NCBI RefSeq assembly: GCF_003934285.1
Contig: NZ_RQWJ01000003.1
Span: forward strand, 248,001-312,000
DNA length: 64,000 nt
Direction of reading: 5' to 3'
From: Brevundimonas fluminis
GTDB taxonomy: Bacteria > Pseudomonadota > Alphaproteobacteria > Caulobacterales > Caulobacteraceae
Part shown: piece after piece, positions 28,301 to 36,814 of the stretch
Layout: each line of letters opens with the position of its first letter
How positions within the stretch are numbered: position 1 is the first letter of the stretch
Position numbers and translations under genes: made by a program
Notes under the pieces: model-generated
Seen by the model: the letters and a program-made list of their open reading frames with translations, nothing else
Databases searched by the model: none
Told to the model about the DNA's origin: nothing

Positions 28301-29066
28301 CGGCGCCTCCCGAAACGAAGACCTGCGCCAACGCGCGGTAGCGGTCGATGAAGACCGTCCCCAGCGTGCCCAGCGACAGGGCGAAGATGGCCAGGCCGCC
28401 GAGGATGCTCAGCGGCGCGGTGGCGAAGAAGACCTGGAACTGCGGCATGACCCGCGCGATCAGGCCCGAACCGATGTTCAGCACCAAGGCGAAGACCAGG
28501 ATCGGCCCGGCCAGTTGCACGCCCAGCAGAAAGCTGTCGCCCAGCGTCCGGATCGCCAGCGTGGTGAAGTCCCCGGCGATCAGCGGCTGGACCGGCGCGA
28601 TCAGCCGGTAGCTGCCGACGAGACCGGCGAAGAACAGGTGATGGGTGTCCGTGGCGAACACCAGGGTCACGCCCATCACGGTCAGGAAGGCGGCGATGGT
28701 GGTGCCCGGCTGGGCCTGCAGCGGATTGGCCGTCTGGGCGAAGCTGAGCGTGGTCTGCAACGACACCACCTCGCCCGCGGTGGCCAGCGCCGTCATGAAG
28801 GCGCGCAGGACCGCACCGATCGCCAGTCCGACCAGCACCTCGCGGATGATCCAGCCGACGGTGGCGCCCAGGCTTGCGGGCAGGGGTGGCAGCAAGGCCG
28901 TCAGCACGGGCCACAGGGCCAGGGTGATGACCAGGGCCAGCGACAGGCGGATGCGCGGGGGCACATAGCTCTCGCCGATGCCGGGCAACATCAGAAGCAC
29001 GGCGCCCAGACGCGCGAAGATCAGGGCCGCGGCCCAGACCTCGTCGGCGGCGGCGAACGCGTTCAC
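28293..29066 (-). CDS. fliR: Flagellar biosynthesis protein FliR
   Basis: A 257-residue FliR, a membrane component of the flagellar type III export gate. About six hydrophobic helices are visible, including IFARLGAVLLMLPGIGESYV, GWIIREVLVGLAIGAVLRA and LAGPILVFALVLNIGSGLIA. The GTG start at 29064-29066 begins NAFAAADEVWAAALIFARLG. It lies 4 bp after fliQ and overlaps flhB, so fliQ-fliR-flhB is one transcription unit. Acts in the inner membrane inside the basal-body ring. Confidence 0.95.
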   Translation of the reverse strand: MNAFAAADEVWAAALIFARLGAVLLMLPGIGESYVPPRIRLSLALVITLALWPVLTALLPPLPASLGATVGWIIREVLVGLAIGAVLRAFMTALATAGEVVSLQTTLSFAQTANPLQAQPGTTIAAFLTVMGVTLVFATDTHHLFFAGLVGSYRLIAPVQPLIAGDFTTLAIRTLGDSFLLGVQLAGPILVFALVLNIGSGLIARVMPQFQVFFATAPLSILGGLAIFALSLGTLGTVFIDRYRALAQVFVSGGAGG

Positions 29067-29070
29067 CCGG

Positions 29071-29334
29071 TCACATGCCCGAGATGCGTTCGGCGATCGT
29101 TCGCATGAAGCCGCCCAGCAGGCCGCCCATCAGCGGCAGGAACAGCAGAAGGGAGACGAAGATGGCGAGGATCTTCGGCGCATAGACCAGGGTCTGCTCC
29201 TGAATCTGCGTCAGGGCCTGGAACAGGCCGATGCCGACGCCGACCACCAGGGCGACGATCAGGGCCGGGGCGCACAGCTGGATCGTCAGCCACAGGGCAT
29301 CGCGCCCCACGTCCAGCACTTCCGCTCCGCTCAT
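29071..29334 (-). CDS. fliQ: Flagellar biosynthesis protein FliQ
   Basis: An 87-residue FliQ with two membrane helices (LCAPALIVALVVGVGIGLFQ and ILAIFVSLLLFLPLMGGLLG) joined by ALTQIQEQTLVYAPKI, the conserved FliQ loop. The ATG at 29332-29334 (SGAEVLDVGRDALW) has GGAG seven bases upstream and is preferred over a TTG two codons earlier. It is the first gene of the fliQ-fliR-flhB operon, with a CtrA-type box 46 bp upstream. Confidence 0.95.
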   Translation of the reverse strand: MSGAEVLDVGRDALWLTIQLCAPALIVALVVGVGIGLFQALTQIQEQTLVYAPKILAIFVSLLLFLPLMGGLLGGFMRTIAERISGM

Positions 29335-29353
29335 GGCCAAACTCCAACTCGAA

Positions 29354-29372
29354 CCGGGCAGAAAGTGCCCGG
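29354..29372 (-). other. Hairpin in the fliQ leader
   Basis: CCGGGCA and TGCCCGG form a perfect seven-base inverted repeat around a five-base loop, between the CtrA-type box and the fliQ start. It would be in the 5' untranslated RNA or at the promoter. It could act as a leader structure or be the terminator of readthrough from the other side. No T run follows on either strand. Confidence 0.4.
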
Positions 29373-29379
29373 TGCATGG

Positions 29380-29394
29380 TTAACGGCGGGTTAG
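29380..29394 (-). promoter_or_regulatory. Candidate CtrA-binding box for fliQRflhB
   Basis: TTAA-N7-TTAG on the + strand, which reads CTAA-N7-TTAA toward fliQ. The Caulobacter CtrA consensus is TTAA-N7-TTAA, so one base differs. CtrA controls early flagellar operons in Caulobacter, including fliQR. Binding here is inferred. Confidence 0.55.
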
Positions 29395-29439
29395 GGATGA
29401 ACGCTGGAACGGACGGCCGCGCTTGCCGTAGATGAAGGC

Positions 29440-30018
29440 ATGACCCGTCCCCCCGTGACCCAGACCGACGCCGAAGCCGCCGTGCGCACCCTCATCGAAT
29501 GGGCCGGCGACGACCCCGACCGCGAAGGCCTGCTGGACACGCCGGCCCGCGTCGCGCGCAGCTATCGCGAGCTCTACGAAGGGTACGACATCGACCCCCG
29601 CAAATATCTGGAGCGGACCTTCGAGGAGGTCGGCGGCTACAACCAGATGGTCGTCCTGAAGGACATCCGTTTCGTCAGCGCCTGCGAGCATCACATGCTG
29701 CCGGTCGTGGGCGTGGCGCACGTGGGCTACCTGCCGACGGACCGCGTGGTCGGCATCTCCAAGCTGGCGCGCGTGGTGCGCGGCTTCGCCCGCCGCCTGC
29801 AGATTCAGGAGAAGATGACGTCCGAGATCGCCCTCGCGATCGAGGAGGTGCTGCGCCCCCAGGGCGTGGGCGTGGTCATCGAGGCCGAACACAGCTGCAT
29901 GACCCTGCGCGGCGTCAACGCGCCGGGCGCCAGCCTGACGACGAGCCACCTCAGCGGCGTGATCCGGGACGATCCGAGGACGCGGGAAGAGTTCCTGCGC
30001 CTGACGCGCCGCGGGTGA
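29440..30018 (+). CDS. folE: GTP cyclohydrolase I
   Basis: A 192-residue FolE that converts GTP to 7,8-dihydroneopterin triphosphate, the first step of folate synthesis. The zinc ligands are in FVSACEHHMLPVVG (Cys 82 and the following His residues) and AEHSCMTLRGV (Cys 153). VGISKLARVVRGFARRLQIQ and the C-terminal TSHLSGVIRDDPRTREEFLR are family signatures. The start is the ATG at 29440. It is divergent from the fliQ operon across 105 bp and followed 49 bp later by an acyltransferase gene. Confidence 0.97.
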   Translation: MTRPPVTQTDAEAAVRTLIEWAGDDPDREGLLDTPARVARSYRELYEGYDIDPRKYLERTFEEVGGYNQMVVLKDIRFVSACEHHMLPVVGVAHVGYLPTDRVVGISKLARVVRGFARRLQIQEKMTSEIALAIEEVLRPQGVGVVIEAEHSCMTLRGVNAPGASLTTSHLSGVIRDDPRTREEFLRLTRRG

Positions 30019-30067
30019 TTTTCCCGGCCCGCTCCTTGCGGCGAACGGCCCGAAAGGACCCTTCGTC

Positions 30068-31207
30068 ATGGTTCAGGCCCTGATTTCGACCCGGAATGAG
30101 ACAACGGCCATCGCGCGAGGGGGCTGGCTGGACGCGCTGCGTTTCATCGTGGCCTTCCTGATCATCCTGCATCACTTCCAGGCCGCGGGTCCGCATGCGC
30201 TCGCCGAGACCCTGCACCCCGTGTTCGAGCGGGGCGGCTTCCTGCTGACCAACTTCTTCCTGATCGACAGCGGCTACGTTCTGATGCGGGTCTACCAGGA
30301 CGCGTTGCGGCGCGGGACGATGTCCCCGGGCGACTTCGTGCTGAAGAGGGTTCTTCGGGTCGTCCCGGCGCACCTGATGATGATCCTGTCGCTGGCGGGA
30401 CTGGTGATTCTGAGCTCCGCGGCTGGCGTGGCGCCGCGCAATCCGGAATGGTTCGACTGGAGTCAGTTCCCGGCGCAGCTCCTCCTCGTCCAGAGCTTCG
30501 GCGTCCCCGGCGGGCTGGGCTGGAACGCGCCGACCTGGTCGATCTCGGCGCTGATCGGCTGCTACCTGGCCTTCCCGTGGATCCTGAAGGGGTTGAACCG
30601 CGTCGGTGCGTGGACTGCTCTGGGCCTGGGCGTCGGCGTCTATCTGCTCGTCAATGAGGCCACCTGGGCCGCCCTGGGCCTGCCGGTGTGGCAGATGCCG
30701 ATGAAGTACGGCTTCCTCCGAGCCCTGCCGCTGTTCTTCCTGGGCATGTGTCTGGCGCAGTTCGCCTCGCGCGCCTGGATCCATCCCCGTCTGGCGGGCT
30801 GGACGATGCTGGCGGCGACGGCGGGGTTCGCGGCCCTGCAATGGTTCGACAAGAACGCCCTGGCCTCGATCGCCTGCATCGGCCTGATCATCCTGGCCGC
30901 CGGCGCGATCCCGGTGACCCGCCGGTCGAAGTGGGTGGAGAAGGCGGCCCTGGTCAGCTTTTCCATGTTCATCTCGAACGAGGTCGTGCGCATCGCCTGG
31001 TTCGGCGCGGTCAACGTGGCCGTGGCCCGCCTCGGCCTGTCGGAGCCGGTGCAGTGGGCGCTGTGGAGCGCCGGCGTGCTGGCGGCGGTCGGGTTCGCCT
31101 TCGCCTTCCACTTCCTGATCGACTGGCCGCTGCAGGGCCGGATCAAGGCGTGGCTGAAGACGCGCCGGGCCGCCCCCGCCGCGTCGACGGAACCTCAGCC
31201 GGCCTGA
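30068..31207 (+). CDS. OafA/YrhL-type membrane acyltransferase
   Basis: A 379-residue integral membrane acyltransferase (Acyl_transf_3 family), which moves acyl groups from a cytosolic donor onto surface polysaccharides or other substrates. The N-terminus has GWLDALRFIVAFLIILHHFQ, whose His is the probable catalytic residue. About ten hydrophobic helices span the rest. PTWSISALIGCYLAFPW and LFFLGMCLAQ are typical internal blocks. The target is unknown, since no polysaccharide genes are adjacent. Its 3' end overlaps the convergent peptidase-like gene by 13 bp. Confidence 0.87.
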   Translation: MVQALISTRNETTAIARGGWLDALRFIVAFLIILHHFQAAGPHALAETLHPVFERGGFLLTNFFLIDSGYVLMRVYQDALRRGTMSPGDFVLKRVLRVVPAHLMMILSLAGLVILSSAAGVAPRNPEWFDWSQFPAQLLLVQSFGVPGGLGWNAPTWSISALIGCYLAFPWILKGLNRVGAWTALGLGVGVYLLVNEATWAALGLPVWQMPMKYGFLRALPLFFLGMCLAQFASRAWIHPRLAGWTMLAATAGFAALQWFDKNALASIACIGLIILAAGAIPVTRRSKWVEKAALVSFSMFISNEVVRIAWFGAVNVAVARLGLSEPVQWALWSAGVLAAVGFAFAFHFLIDWPLQGRIKAWLKTRRAAPAASTEPQPA

Positions 31208-32721
31208 TCGGCCGCGGCGGGTCCGGTCTCCGGCTCCGGTTCGGCTTCGGCCGGTGGCGGCGCCTCACCCAGGGCGTGCGCCACCAGGGCCCTCGCGGCA
31301 TCGGCGGCGGTCCCGCCGTGCGGCGAGTTGGCGAGAGGCGTCAGGATGCCCAGCGCCTCCCCCACGCGACCGTCGGCGATCAGGGCGGCGCCGTAGCCCA
31401 GTCTGACCTCGGCCAACTGGGGGGCGCCGTCGAAGGCGGCCTCCCACGTCATCATGTCGTTCTCGTTGGGATAGCCGGGCTGGCCCTCCCGCGTCCGGGC
31501 GATCAGGAGCAGGGTGAAATAGTCGTCAGGGTCGATCCGATAGGCCCGGGCCAGGAAGCCGCGGGCCTGAGCCAGCAGGCTGCGGCGCTGCTCCGGGTCC
31601 TCGACGTCGTCGGCCTGACGGATGCGGCCGGTGGCCAGGAACTGCAGCGCTTCGTCGTTCTCGGGATCCAGCTCCAGCACCCGCAGCAGCGTCGCCTCGC
31701 CGACCGCCGGATCGCCAATGTGCAGTTCGGCGTGGCCCAGGATCAGCTGGGCGAAGGCGTCGTCGGGCCAGCGTCCGGCGCGCGTCCGGATCTCCGCCAG
31801 CGCCTCCTGCCGCCGTTCCTCCGTCTGGCCCCTCTTGATGCGCTGACCCAGCAGGATCAGGTCGCGGGCCGAGGCCGGCATGCGGGTGATCTCCACTTCG
31901 ATCGGGCGATATTCGATCGGATAGGTCGAGGAATAGACGTTGCCGCGGCCATAGGTCGTCAGGGTCTGGGTGAGCTGGACCATGCTCATGCCGGTCGCCT
32001 GAACGATGGCGTCGGACGGTCCCACGCCGGACGCCACCAGGCGCAGATAGGCGTCCAGTTGCCGCGACCGCTCCGGGGTCGAGAAGAACCAGTGGGTCAG
32101 CAACCAGGCGACCGAATAGTAGGTTCCCCGGTACTCCCCGCTTTCGATCTGGCCGAACCGCTTGCTCAGCAGCATGTCCAGCGGAATCCACGCGCCGTAG
32201 TTCAGCCAGCTGACGCGGCCCTCGTTGGGTTCGCCGAGGACGAAATCGTCGTCGCGGATCCGGGCGGTCATCACGTACTCGGCCAGCCCCTCGCTCAGCC
32301 AGCCCGGATAGGGGGCGCTGAGGTGCTGATAGAAGAAGTGGTGGGCATATTCGTGCAGCACCGTCTCGTCGCCGTCGTTGCGGATGGCGACGGCAAAGAC
32401 GTCTTCCTCGTTCGTCGTGTAGAAGCCGGCGACCCCGCGACCGATCCCGGGCGCCACGGCCTCCAGTCCGGCCTGACGCGCGACGAGATAGATGGGAAGC
32501 TTGCGCAGGGTCGGCTCGTCCAGCGGCACGCCGAAACGCAGGCGCAGGATCTGGTCGAACCGCTCCAGCTTGACGACGTAGTCGCGCAACGCCCGCTCGC
32601 CGCCGTCGGAATAGACGATGAAGTGCTCGCTCTCGGCCTTGAGCCAGGTCTGCGCGAAGGCGGGACCCGCGCAAAGAGCCAGCGTCACGGCGCCGACGAG
32701 CGCCCTCAAGATTCCGAACAT
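31195..32721 (-). CDS. Exported gluzincin-like protein with C-terminal TPRs
   Basis: A 508-residue protein with a signal peptide (LVGAVTLALCAGPAFA). The N-terminal half resembles the DUF1570/peptidase MA family: WLKAESEHFIVYSDGGERAL, then the zinc motif TVLHEYAHHFFYQHL (His 123, Glu 124, His 127) and the downstream Glu in GWLSEGLAEYVM. The C-terminal half (about residues 320-480) is built of TPR-like repeats, for example FAQLILGHAELHIGDPAVGE. The start is given as the ATG. A GTG nine bases upstream is equally possible. Probably periplasmic. Substrate unknown. It converges on the acyltransferase gene. Confidence 0.83.
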   Translation of the reverse strand: MFGILRALVGAVTLALCAGPAFAQTWLKAESEHFIVYSDGGERALRDYVVKLERFDQILRLRFGVPLDEPTLRKLPIYLVARQAGLEAVAPGIGRGVAGFYTTNEEDVFAVAIRNDGDETVLHEYAHHFFYQHLSAPYPGWLSEGLAEYVMTARIRDDDFVLGEPNEGRVSWLNYGAWIPLDMLLSKRFGQIESGEYRGTYYSVAWLLTHWFFSTPERSRQLDAYLRLVASGVGPSDAIVQATGMSMVQLTQTLTTYGRGNVYSSTYPIEYRPIEVEITRMPASARDLILLGQRIKRGQTEERRQEALAEIRTRAGRWPDDAFAQLILGHAELHIGDPAVGEATLLRVLELDPENDEALQFLATGRIRQADDVEDPEQRRSLLAQARGFLARAYRIDPDDYFTLLLIARTREGQPGYPNENDMMTWEAAFDGAPQLAEVRLGYGAALIADGRVGEALGILTPLANSPHGGTAADAARALVAHALGEAPPPAEAEPEPETGPAAADQAG

Positions 32722-32788
32722 CGACCTCACCCCGAACTGCCCTGGGCGAGGCTAGCGGCGGAGCGGGGCCAGGCCAAGCCTGGCCGGA

Positions 32789-33169
32789 TCACGCCGCCAG
32801 GCGGTTCCAGACCGCCCGGTCGGCGGCGACGGGGGTCAGGCGGCCGCGGCGGGCCTTGCCGTCCAGATCGGCCAGCACGGCTTCGGGCAGGGCGCAGAAC
32901 CGGGGCTCGACCAGCTCGGGCAGGCAGTCCCGGGCCGGAGCGGCGAACATGGCCGCGTTCAGCCCGGGCTCGCGATCATGCAGAAGCCAGGCCAGGCGGC
33001 GCGCGCGGGCGGGGTCGTTGCGGTGCAGCTCCGGGTCCTCGGCGAACAGCTCGCAACCCAGTTCCAGCACATAGTCGAAGCCCAGCTTCTCGAACCGGCG
33101 CGCGTCGCCGGGCGTGACCGGGCAGGTCTCGTCCAGGTCGAACACGACGTCGTTCAGAAGAAAGAGCAT
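32789..33169 (-). CDS. Conserved hypothetical protein
   Basis: A 126-residue soluble protein (ATG at 33167-33169) with MLFLLNDVVFDLDETCPVTP near the N-terminus and LAWLLHDREPGLNAAMFAAP, ALPEAVLADLDGKARRGRL further on. The composition and the codon pattern are those of a real gene. I do not recognise a family with confidence. No signal peptide or membrane segment. It lies upstream of the gluzincin-like gene on the same strand, with 67 bp between them. Confidence 0.72.
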   Translation of the reverse strand: MLFLLNDVVFDLDETCPVTPGDARRFEKLGFDYVLELGCELFAEDPELHRNDPARARRLAWLLHDREPGLNAAMFAAPARDCLPELVEPRFCALPEAVLADLDGKARRGRLTPVAADRAVWNRLAA

Positions 33170-33285
33170 GCGAACCCACCACCATCACGTCGGGCTCAGA
33201 TCGGCCCGTTGATGGGAAGATAGGCGCCGCCGCTTGCGGTCCGGTTCACGAACGCGGCTAAGAAAGTGTGATGGTTTCCGGGGGC

Positions 33286-33612
33286 TTAACCAAGCCTCTC
33301 GGTCAGGAAATGGCGTCCTTGCCGGTCCTCGATCTCGACCACCCAGAGGTCGGGATCATAGTCGATCTGCCGACGGATCCACGCGTCGACCTCGCTCTCG
33401 AACTCGCTCTCCATGGGCTCGATCCACATGGGCGCCCCGTCCGGCGCGACGGTCTCGCTCCATACGCGCGCGCGCCGTTCGGAAGAGTTCCAGACCTTCA
33501 CCAGCACCGCGCCGGCGCGATCGTCGCCATGCCGGGCGACGGTGGCGGAGGCGCCCTCCAGTTCCGCCCGGCGGATCAGGGCGGCGACCCAGACGTGCGA
33601 GGCGATCAGCAA
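33286..33612 (-). CDS. DUF1491 family protein
   Basis: A 108-residue protein fitting the DUF1491 family: SHVWVAALIRRAELEGASAT, AGAVLVKVWN, VWSETVAPDG and a C-terminal DPDLWVVEIEDRQGRHFL. The family is small, alphaproteobacterial and of unknown function. The only start in frame is a TTG at 33610-33612 (LLIASHVWV). AAGG lies eight bases upstream. It is divergent from an exported-protein gene across 56 bp. Confidence 0.83.
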   Translation of the reverse strand: MLIASHVWVAALIRRAELEGASATVARHGDDRAGAVLVKVWNSSERRARVWSETVAPDGAPMWIEPMESEFESEVDAWIRRQIDYDPDLWVVEIEDRQGRHFLTERLG

Positions 33613-33668
33613 TTCGTCAACCTTGCTCGGGAACCGGACGGGAAGGGTCGCCGTGCTGGTATGGCGGC

Positions 33669-34526
33669 ATGAGGACGTCCCGCCAACCCCGATCGCGCCT
33701 GTGGGCCGCCGCCGTCGTCGCGGCCATGACCGCTCTGACGGCCGCGCCCGCCGTGGCGGCGGACGCTCATTACGACCGCGCCTTCATGCTGGCGGCCGAC
33801 GCCCGTTGCGGCCTGTTCGCCCCGCCGGTCCGCGTCGCCCTGACGGCGGCGACGCTGCAGGCGCGCGGGGCCCAGCTGCGCGGCGGGGCCACGGCGGTCC
33901 AAGCGGCCGAGACCGCGCGCCGCGCCCGTGCGCGCGCCGCGGCGACCCGTTGCGACCATCCGGAGCTGCGTATGGTCGCGGGACGGGTGGATCAGGCCTT
34001 CGCCGGCTGGCTGGGCCTGCGGCGCATGGAATTTCCCGGACTGTCGGCCGCGTGGTCGGCCGACCGCGCCGGCTTCGACGCCCCCCGCTGGCGTCTCTCG
34101 CAGACCGGCCTCACCGGCGCGTCGCCGGTGGTCGTCGGACGTGTGTGGGGCGAGACCGGTCTGACCGTCGCCGTCTCCTTCGTCGGCAAGCCGCGTCCGA
34201 CCTCGGCCCGCATCGTGATGCGCGACGTGGGCCGCTTCCCCAACCCGTGGATCGGCTCGCGCCCGACCCTGGCCCCCGAGGCGCAGCGTCGCGCGGTGTG
34301 GGCCGGCGAAACGGCTCCGGCCGCGAAGGCGCTGTTCCCCGGCGGCCGCCGGGGGGGCGAGGCGTGGGCGTTCCCCGAGCGCGCCGTCGCCGAGCTGGCG
34401 GCGCTGGATCCGCGCGAGGCTTTCGTCGTGGAGTTCGTCTTCCGCGACGGCAGCGTGGCTCGCGCGCAGTTCGAGGTGGGCGATCTGGCCGCCGCCGAGG
34501 CCTTCCTCGAGCTCGGAACGCTCTAG
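33669..34526 (+). CDS. Exported hypothetical protein
   Basis: A 285-residue protein with a signal peptide (LWAAAVVAAMTALTAAPAVA, probably cut after AAPAVAA). The mature part is Ala/Arg-rich and includes DARCGLFAPPVRVALTAATL and, toward the end, VVEFVFRDGSVARAQFEVGD, suggesting a beta-rich C-terminal domain. No known domain recognised. The start is the ATG at 33669. Its TAG overlaps the stop of the convergent kinase gene. Likely periplasmic. Confidence 0.75.
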   Translation: MRTSRQPRSRLWAAAVVAAMTALTAAPAVAADAHYDRAFMLAADARCGLFAPPVRVALTAATLQARGAQLRGGATAVQAAETARRARARAAATRCDHPELRMVAGRVDQAFAGWLGLRRMEFPGLSAAWSADRAGFDAPRWRLSQTGLTGASPVVVGRVWGETGLTVAVSFVGKPRPTSARIVMRDVGRFPNPWIGSRPTLAPEAQRRAVWAGETAPAAKALFPGGRRGGEAWAFPERAVAELAALDPREAFVVEFVFRDGSVARAQFEVGDLAAAEAFLELGTL

Positions 34527-36211
34527 CCCCGCTGCGGCAGCGGAATGATCTCCGCTCCCCCCGCCGGCGCGTTCGCGGCCGGGGCCGCGGCGACGGGCAG
34601 ACGCACGGTCGCGGCCGTGCCTTCGCCCAGGGTGCTGTCCAGCGTCAGCCGCCCGCCGTGCAGTTCGGCAAGCGAGCGCACGAGCGCCAGCCCCAGTCCG
34701 GTTCCCTGCGCCTTCTGATCCGGCCCGCCCGCCTGCTCGAAGGGCCGGCCCAACCGCTTCAGGTCCTCCGGGGCGATCCCGGCGCCGGTGTCGGCCACGA
34801 CCAGTTCCAGGTAGGGGCCGATGACGCCGAGCGTCACGGTGACGGACCCCTCGGGCGGGGTGAATTTCGCCGCGTTCGACAGCAGGTTCAGGGCCATCTG
34901 CTTCAGGGCGCGCCGGTCGGCGGTGACCGGCAGCGCCTCGGTCGGCAGCACCCCGGTCAGGTGCACGCCGCGCTCGTCGGCCAGGGGACGGACCAGAGCC
35001 ATGGCGGCGGCGACCGGTTCCCGGGCGTCCATACCCTCCAACGTCAGGGAATAGCGCTGGGCCTCGATCTTCGACACGTCGAGCACGTCGTTGATCAGGT
35101 CCAGCAGGTGCGCGCCCGCTTCGTGGATCGAGGCGGCGTAGTCGGCGTAGCGGTCGGGCAGGGGGCCGAACAGGCGCTGGCGCATGATGTCGGCGAAGCC
35201 GAGCACGGCGTTCAGCGGCGTGCGGAGCTCATGGCTCATGTTCGCCAGGAAGCGGCTCTTGGCCTGGTTCTGGGCCTCCGCCTCGGCGCGGGCGGCGTCC
35301 AGGGCCACTTCACGCGCATGGTCCGTGGTGGTCTCGAAGGCTTGGACGATCAGGCGCGGCCCGGGGGCGGCGGGGTCCTCGAAGCGGCGCAGCAGCAGGG
35401 TGACGCGCCGGTCCAGCGCCGTGCGCGGAGCGAAGCGCACGCTGGCCGTGGGTCCGCTGAGGGCGCGGTCGATGGCGGCCATGACCGCGGTGCGGTCCGG
35501 CGCATGCACGGCGGCGAACAGCCCGGTCTCGAACAGCGGCTCGATCGGCAGGGCCGCGGGCGCCGCGCCATAGGCGGCCAGGGCGCGCCCCGAGGGATCC
35601 ATGATCAGGGTCAGGCCGGGCTGGCCGGCGAGGACGGACTCGACCCGCCGCACGCCGCCGCGCGCGGCGTCGAGGCCACGCTCGGTCGCGCGCCATCCGA
35701 GCCGCAGGGACAGCAGGAAGGCGGCCAACGCCAGAAGTCCTGCCGTCGCGGCGGTCTGGGGCGAAGCGGAGGGCGCGACGCCGTAGAGCGCCGAGGCCAG
35801 ACCGACCACCACCGCCAGCGCCGAGCCCGCGGCTCCGAGCGCCGTCAGACGGAGCGCGAACGGTCGTCCCCCGCCCAGCGACAGGCCCGCCGCCACCGGC
35901 ATGACCATCAACCCCGCCAGATCTCCCCCGACGCCGCCGCCCAGCAGGGCCGCGACGCCGGCGGCGGCCGACCAGACGCCCAGGATCAGGACGCGATGGC
36001 CCAGGCCGTCGCGCCAGAGCAGCGACAGGCCCATCAGGCCCGGCACCGCCGCGGCCAGGAAGCCCCAGACTGCGGGTCCGCTCTCGCCGCCCAGCCAGCG
36101 GAGGGCGAGGGCGATGACGGCCACGGCCACGGCCCAGCCTGCATGCCAGGCGGCGAGGCCGGGCAGTGTGGGGTCGGCGTCGGGGATCCGGCTGTCGGCG
36201 TCGGGGGGCAA
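34523..36211 (-). CDS. Membrane sensor histidine kinase, DivJ-like
   Basis: A 562-residue kinase: about six hydrophobic helices in residues 20-180, a PAS-like region (190-300), then HisKA and HATPase. Motifs are FLANMSHELRTPLNAVLGF (phospho-His 327), HLLDLINDVLDVSKIEA, NLLSNAAKFTP, VADTGAGI and GTGLGLALVRSLAELHGG. The multi-helix N-terminus, PAS and MRQRLFGPLPDRYADYAASI after the His box resemble DivJ/PleC kinases of Caulobacter, and DivJ is encoded near cckA there as I recall. The symbol is withheld because orthology cannot be tested. The only upstream start is a TTG. DivJ phosphorylates DivK, which controls CckA. Confidence 0.82.
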   Translation of the reverse strand: MPPDADSRIPDADPTLPGLAAWHAGWAVAVAVIALALRWLGGESGPAVWGFLAAAVPGLMGLSLLWRDGLGHRVLILGVWSAAAGVAALLGGGVGGDLAGLMVMPVAAGLSLGGGRPFALRLTALGAAGSALAVVVGLASALYGVAPSASPQTAATAGLLALAAFLLSLRLGWRATERGLDAARGGVRRVESVLAGQPGLTLIMDPSGRALAAYGAAPAALPIEPLFETGLFAAVHAPDRTAVMAAIDRALSGPTASVRFAPRTALDRRVTLLLRRFEDPAAPGPRLIVQAFETTTDHAREVALDAARAEAEAQNQAKSRFLANMSHELRTPLNAVLGFADIMRQRLFGPLPDRYADYAASIHEAGAHLLDLINDVLDVSKIEAQRYSLTLEGMDAREPVAAAMALVRPLADERGVHLTGVLPTEALPVTADRRALKQMALNLLSNAAKFTPPEGSVTVTLGVIGPYLELVVADTGAGIAPEDLKRLGRPFEQAGGPDQKAQGTGLGLALVRSLAELHGGRLTLDSTLGEGTAATVRLPVAAAPAANAPAGGAEIIPLPQRG

Positions 36212-36387
36212 GCAGGCGAAACTCGTTCCGCGCCCGGACGGGGCGCACGGAACGTAGACTAGCGATGCGCGCGAGTCGCCGCGACCGCGCTCCCGCGCCG
36301 GGGGAACGGAATGAGGGGATCGACGCGGGACGGCTGGGGACGGTCCGACCGATTGTGGCCGGCGGCCCCACGGACTATCTGGCGCCC

Positions 36388-36813
36388 ATGACCGACCGCC
36401 CCTCGATCGACGACGTCCTGGCCGAACTGGTCGAGGAGTTCGACCTGCTGGGCGACTGGGAGAGCCGCATCCAGTACGTCATCGACCTGGGCCGCGAACT
36501 GGAACCCCTGCCGGACGCGGATCGCGTCGAGGCCAACAAGGTGCCGGGCTGCGCCGCCCAGGTGTGGCTGGTCTCCGGCCGTGACGGCGACCGTCTGACC
36601 TTCCGTGCCGACTCCGACAGCGCCCTGTCGAAGGGCAACGTCGCCCTGCTGCTGCGGCTCTACTCGGACCGCACGCCGGCCGAAATCCTCGCCTTCGACG
36701 CCCGCGCCGCGCTCGACCGCCTCGGCCTGCCCCAGGCTTTGACCCGTCAGCGCGCCAACGGCCTGAACAGCATGGTCGGCCGCATCCGCGAGGCCGCGCT
36801 GGCCGCGGGCTGA
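36388..36813 (+). CDS. sufE: Cysteine desulfuration protein SufE
   Basis: A 141-residue SufE, which accepts sulfane sulfur from the desulfurase SufS for Fe-S cluster assembly. The acceptor Cys is residue 55 in ANKVPGCAAQVWLV. DSALSKGNVALLLRLYSDRT and the C-terminal RANGLNSMVGRIRE are family blocks. The ATG at 36388 is chosen because TDRPSIDDVLAELVEEF is the usual N-terminus. No other suf genes are here. It converges on the DUF6456 gene (1 bp between stops). Confidence 0.94.
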   Translation: MTDRPSIDDVLAELVEEFDLLGDWESRIQYVIDLGRELEPLPDADRVEANKVPGCAAQVWLVSGRDGDRLTFRADSDSALSKGNVALLLRLYSDRTPAEILAFDARAALDRLGLPQALTRQRANGLNSMVGRIREAALAAG

Positions 36814-36814
36814 G

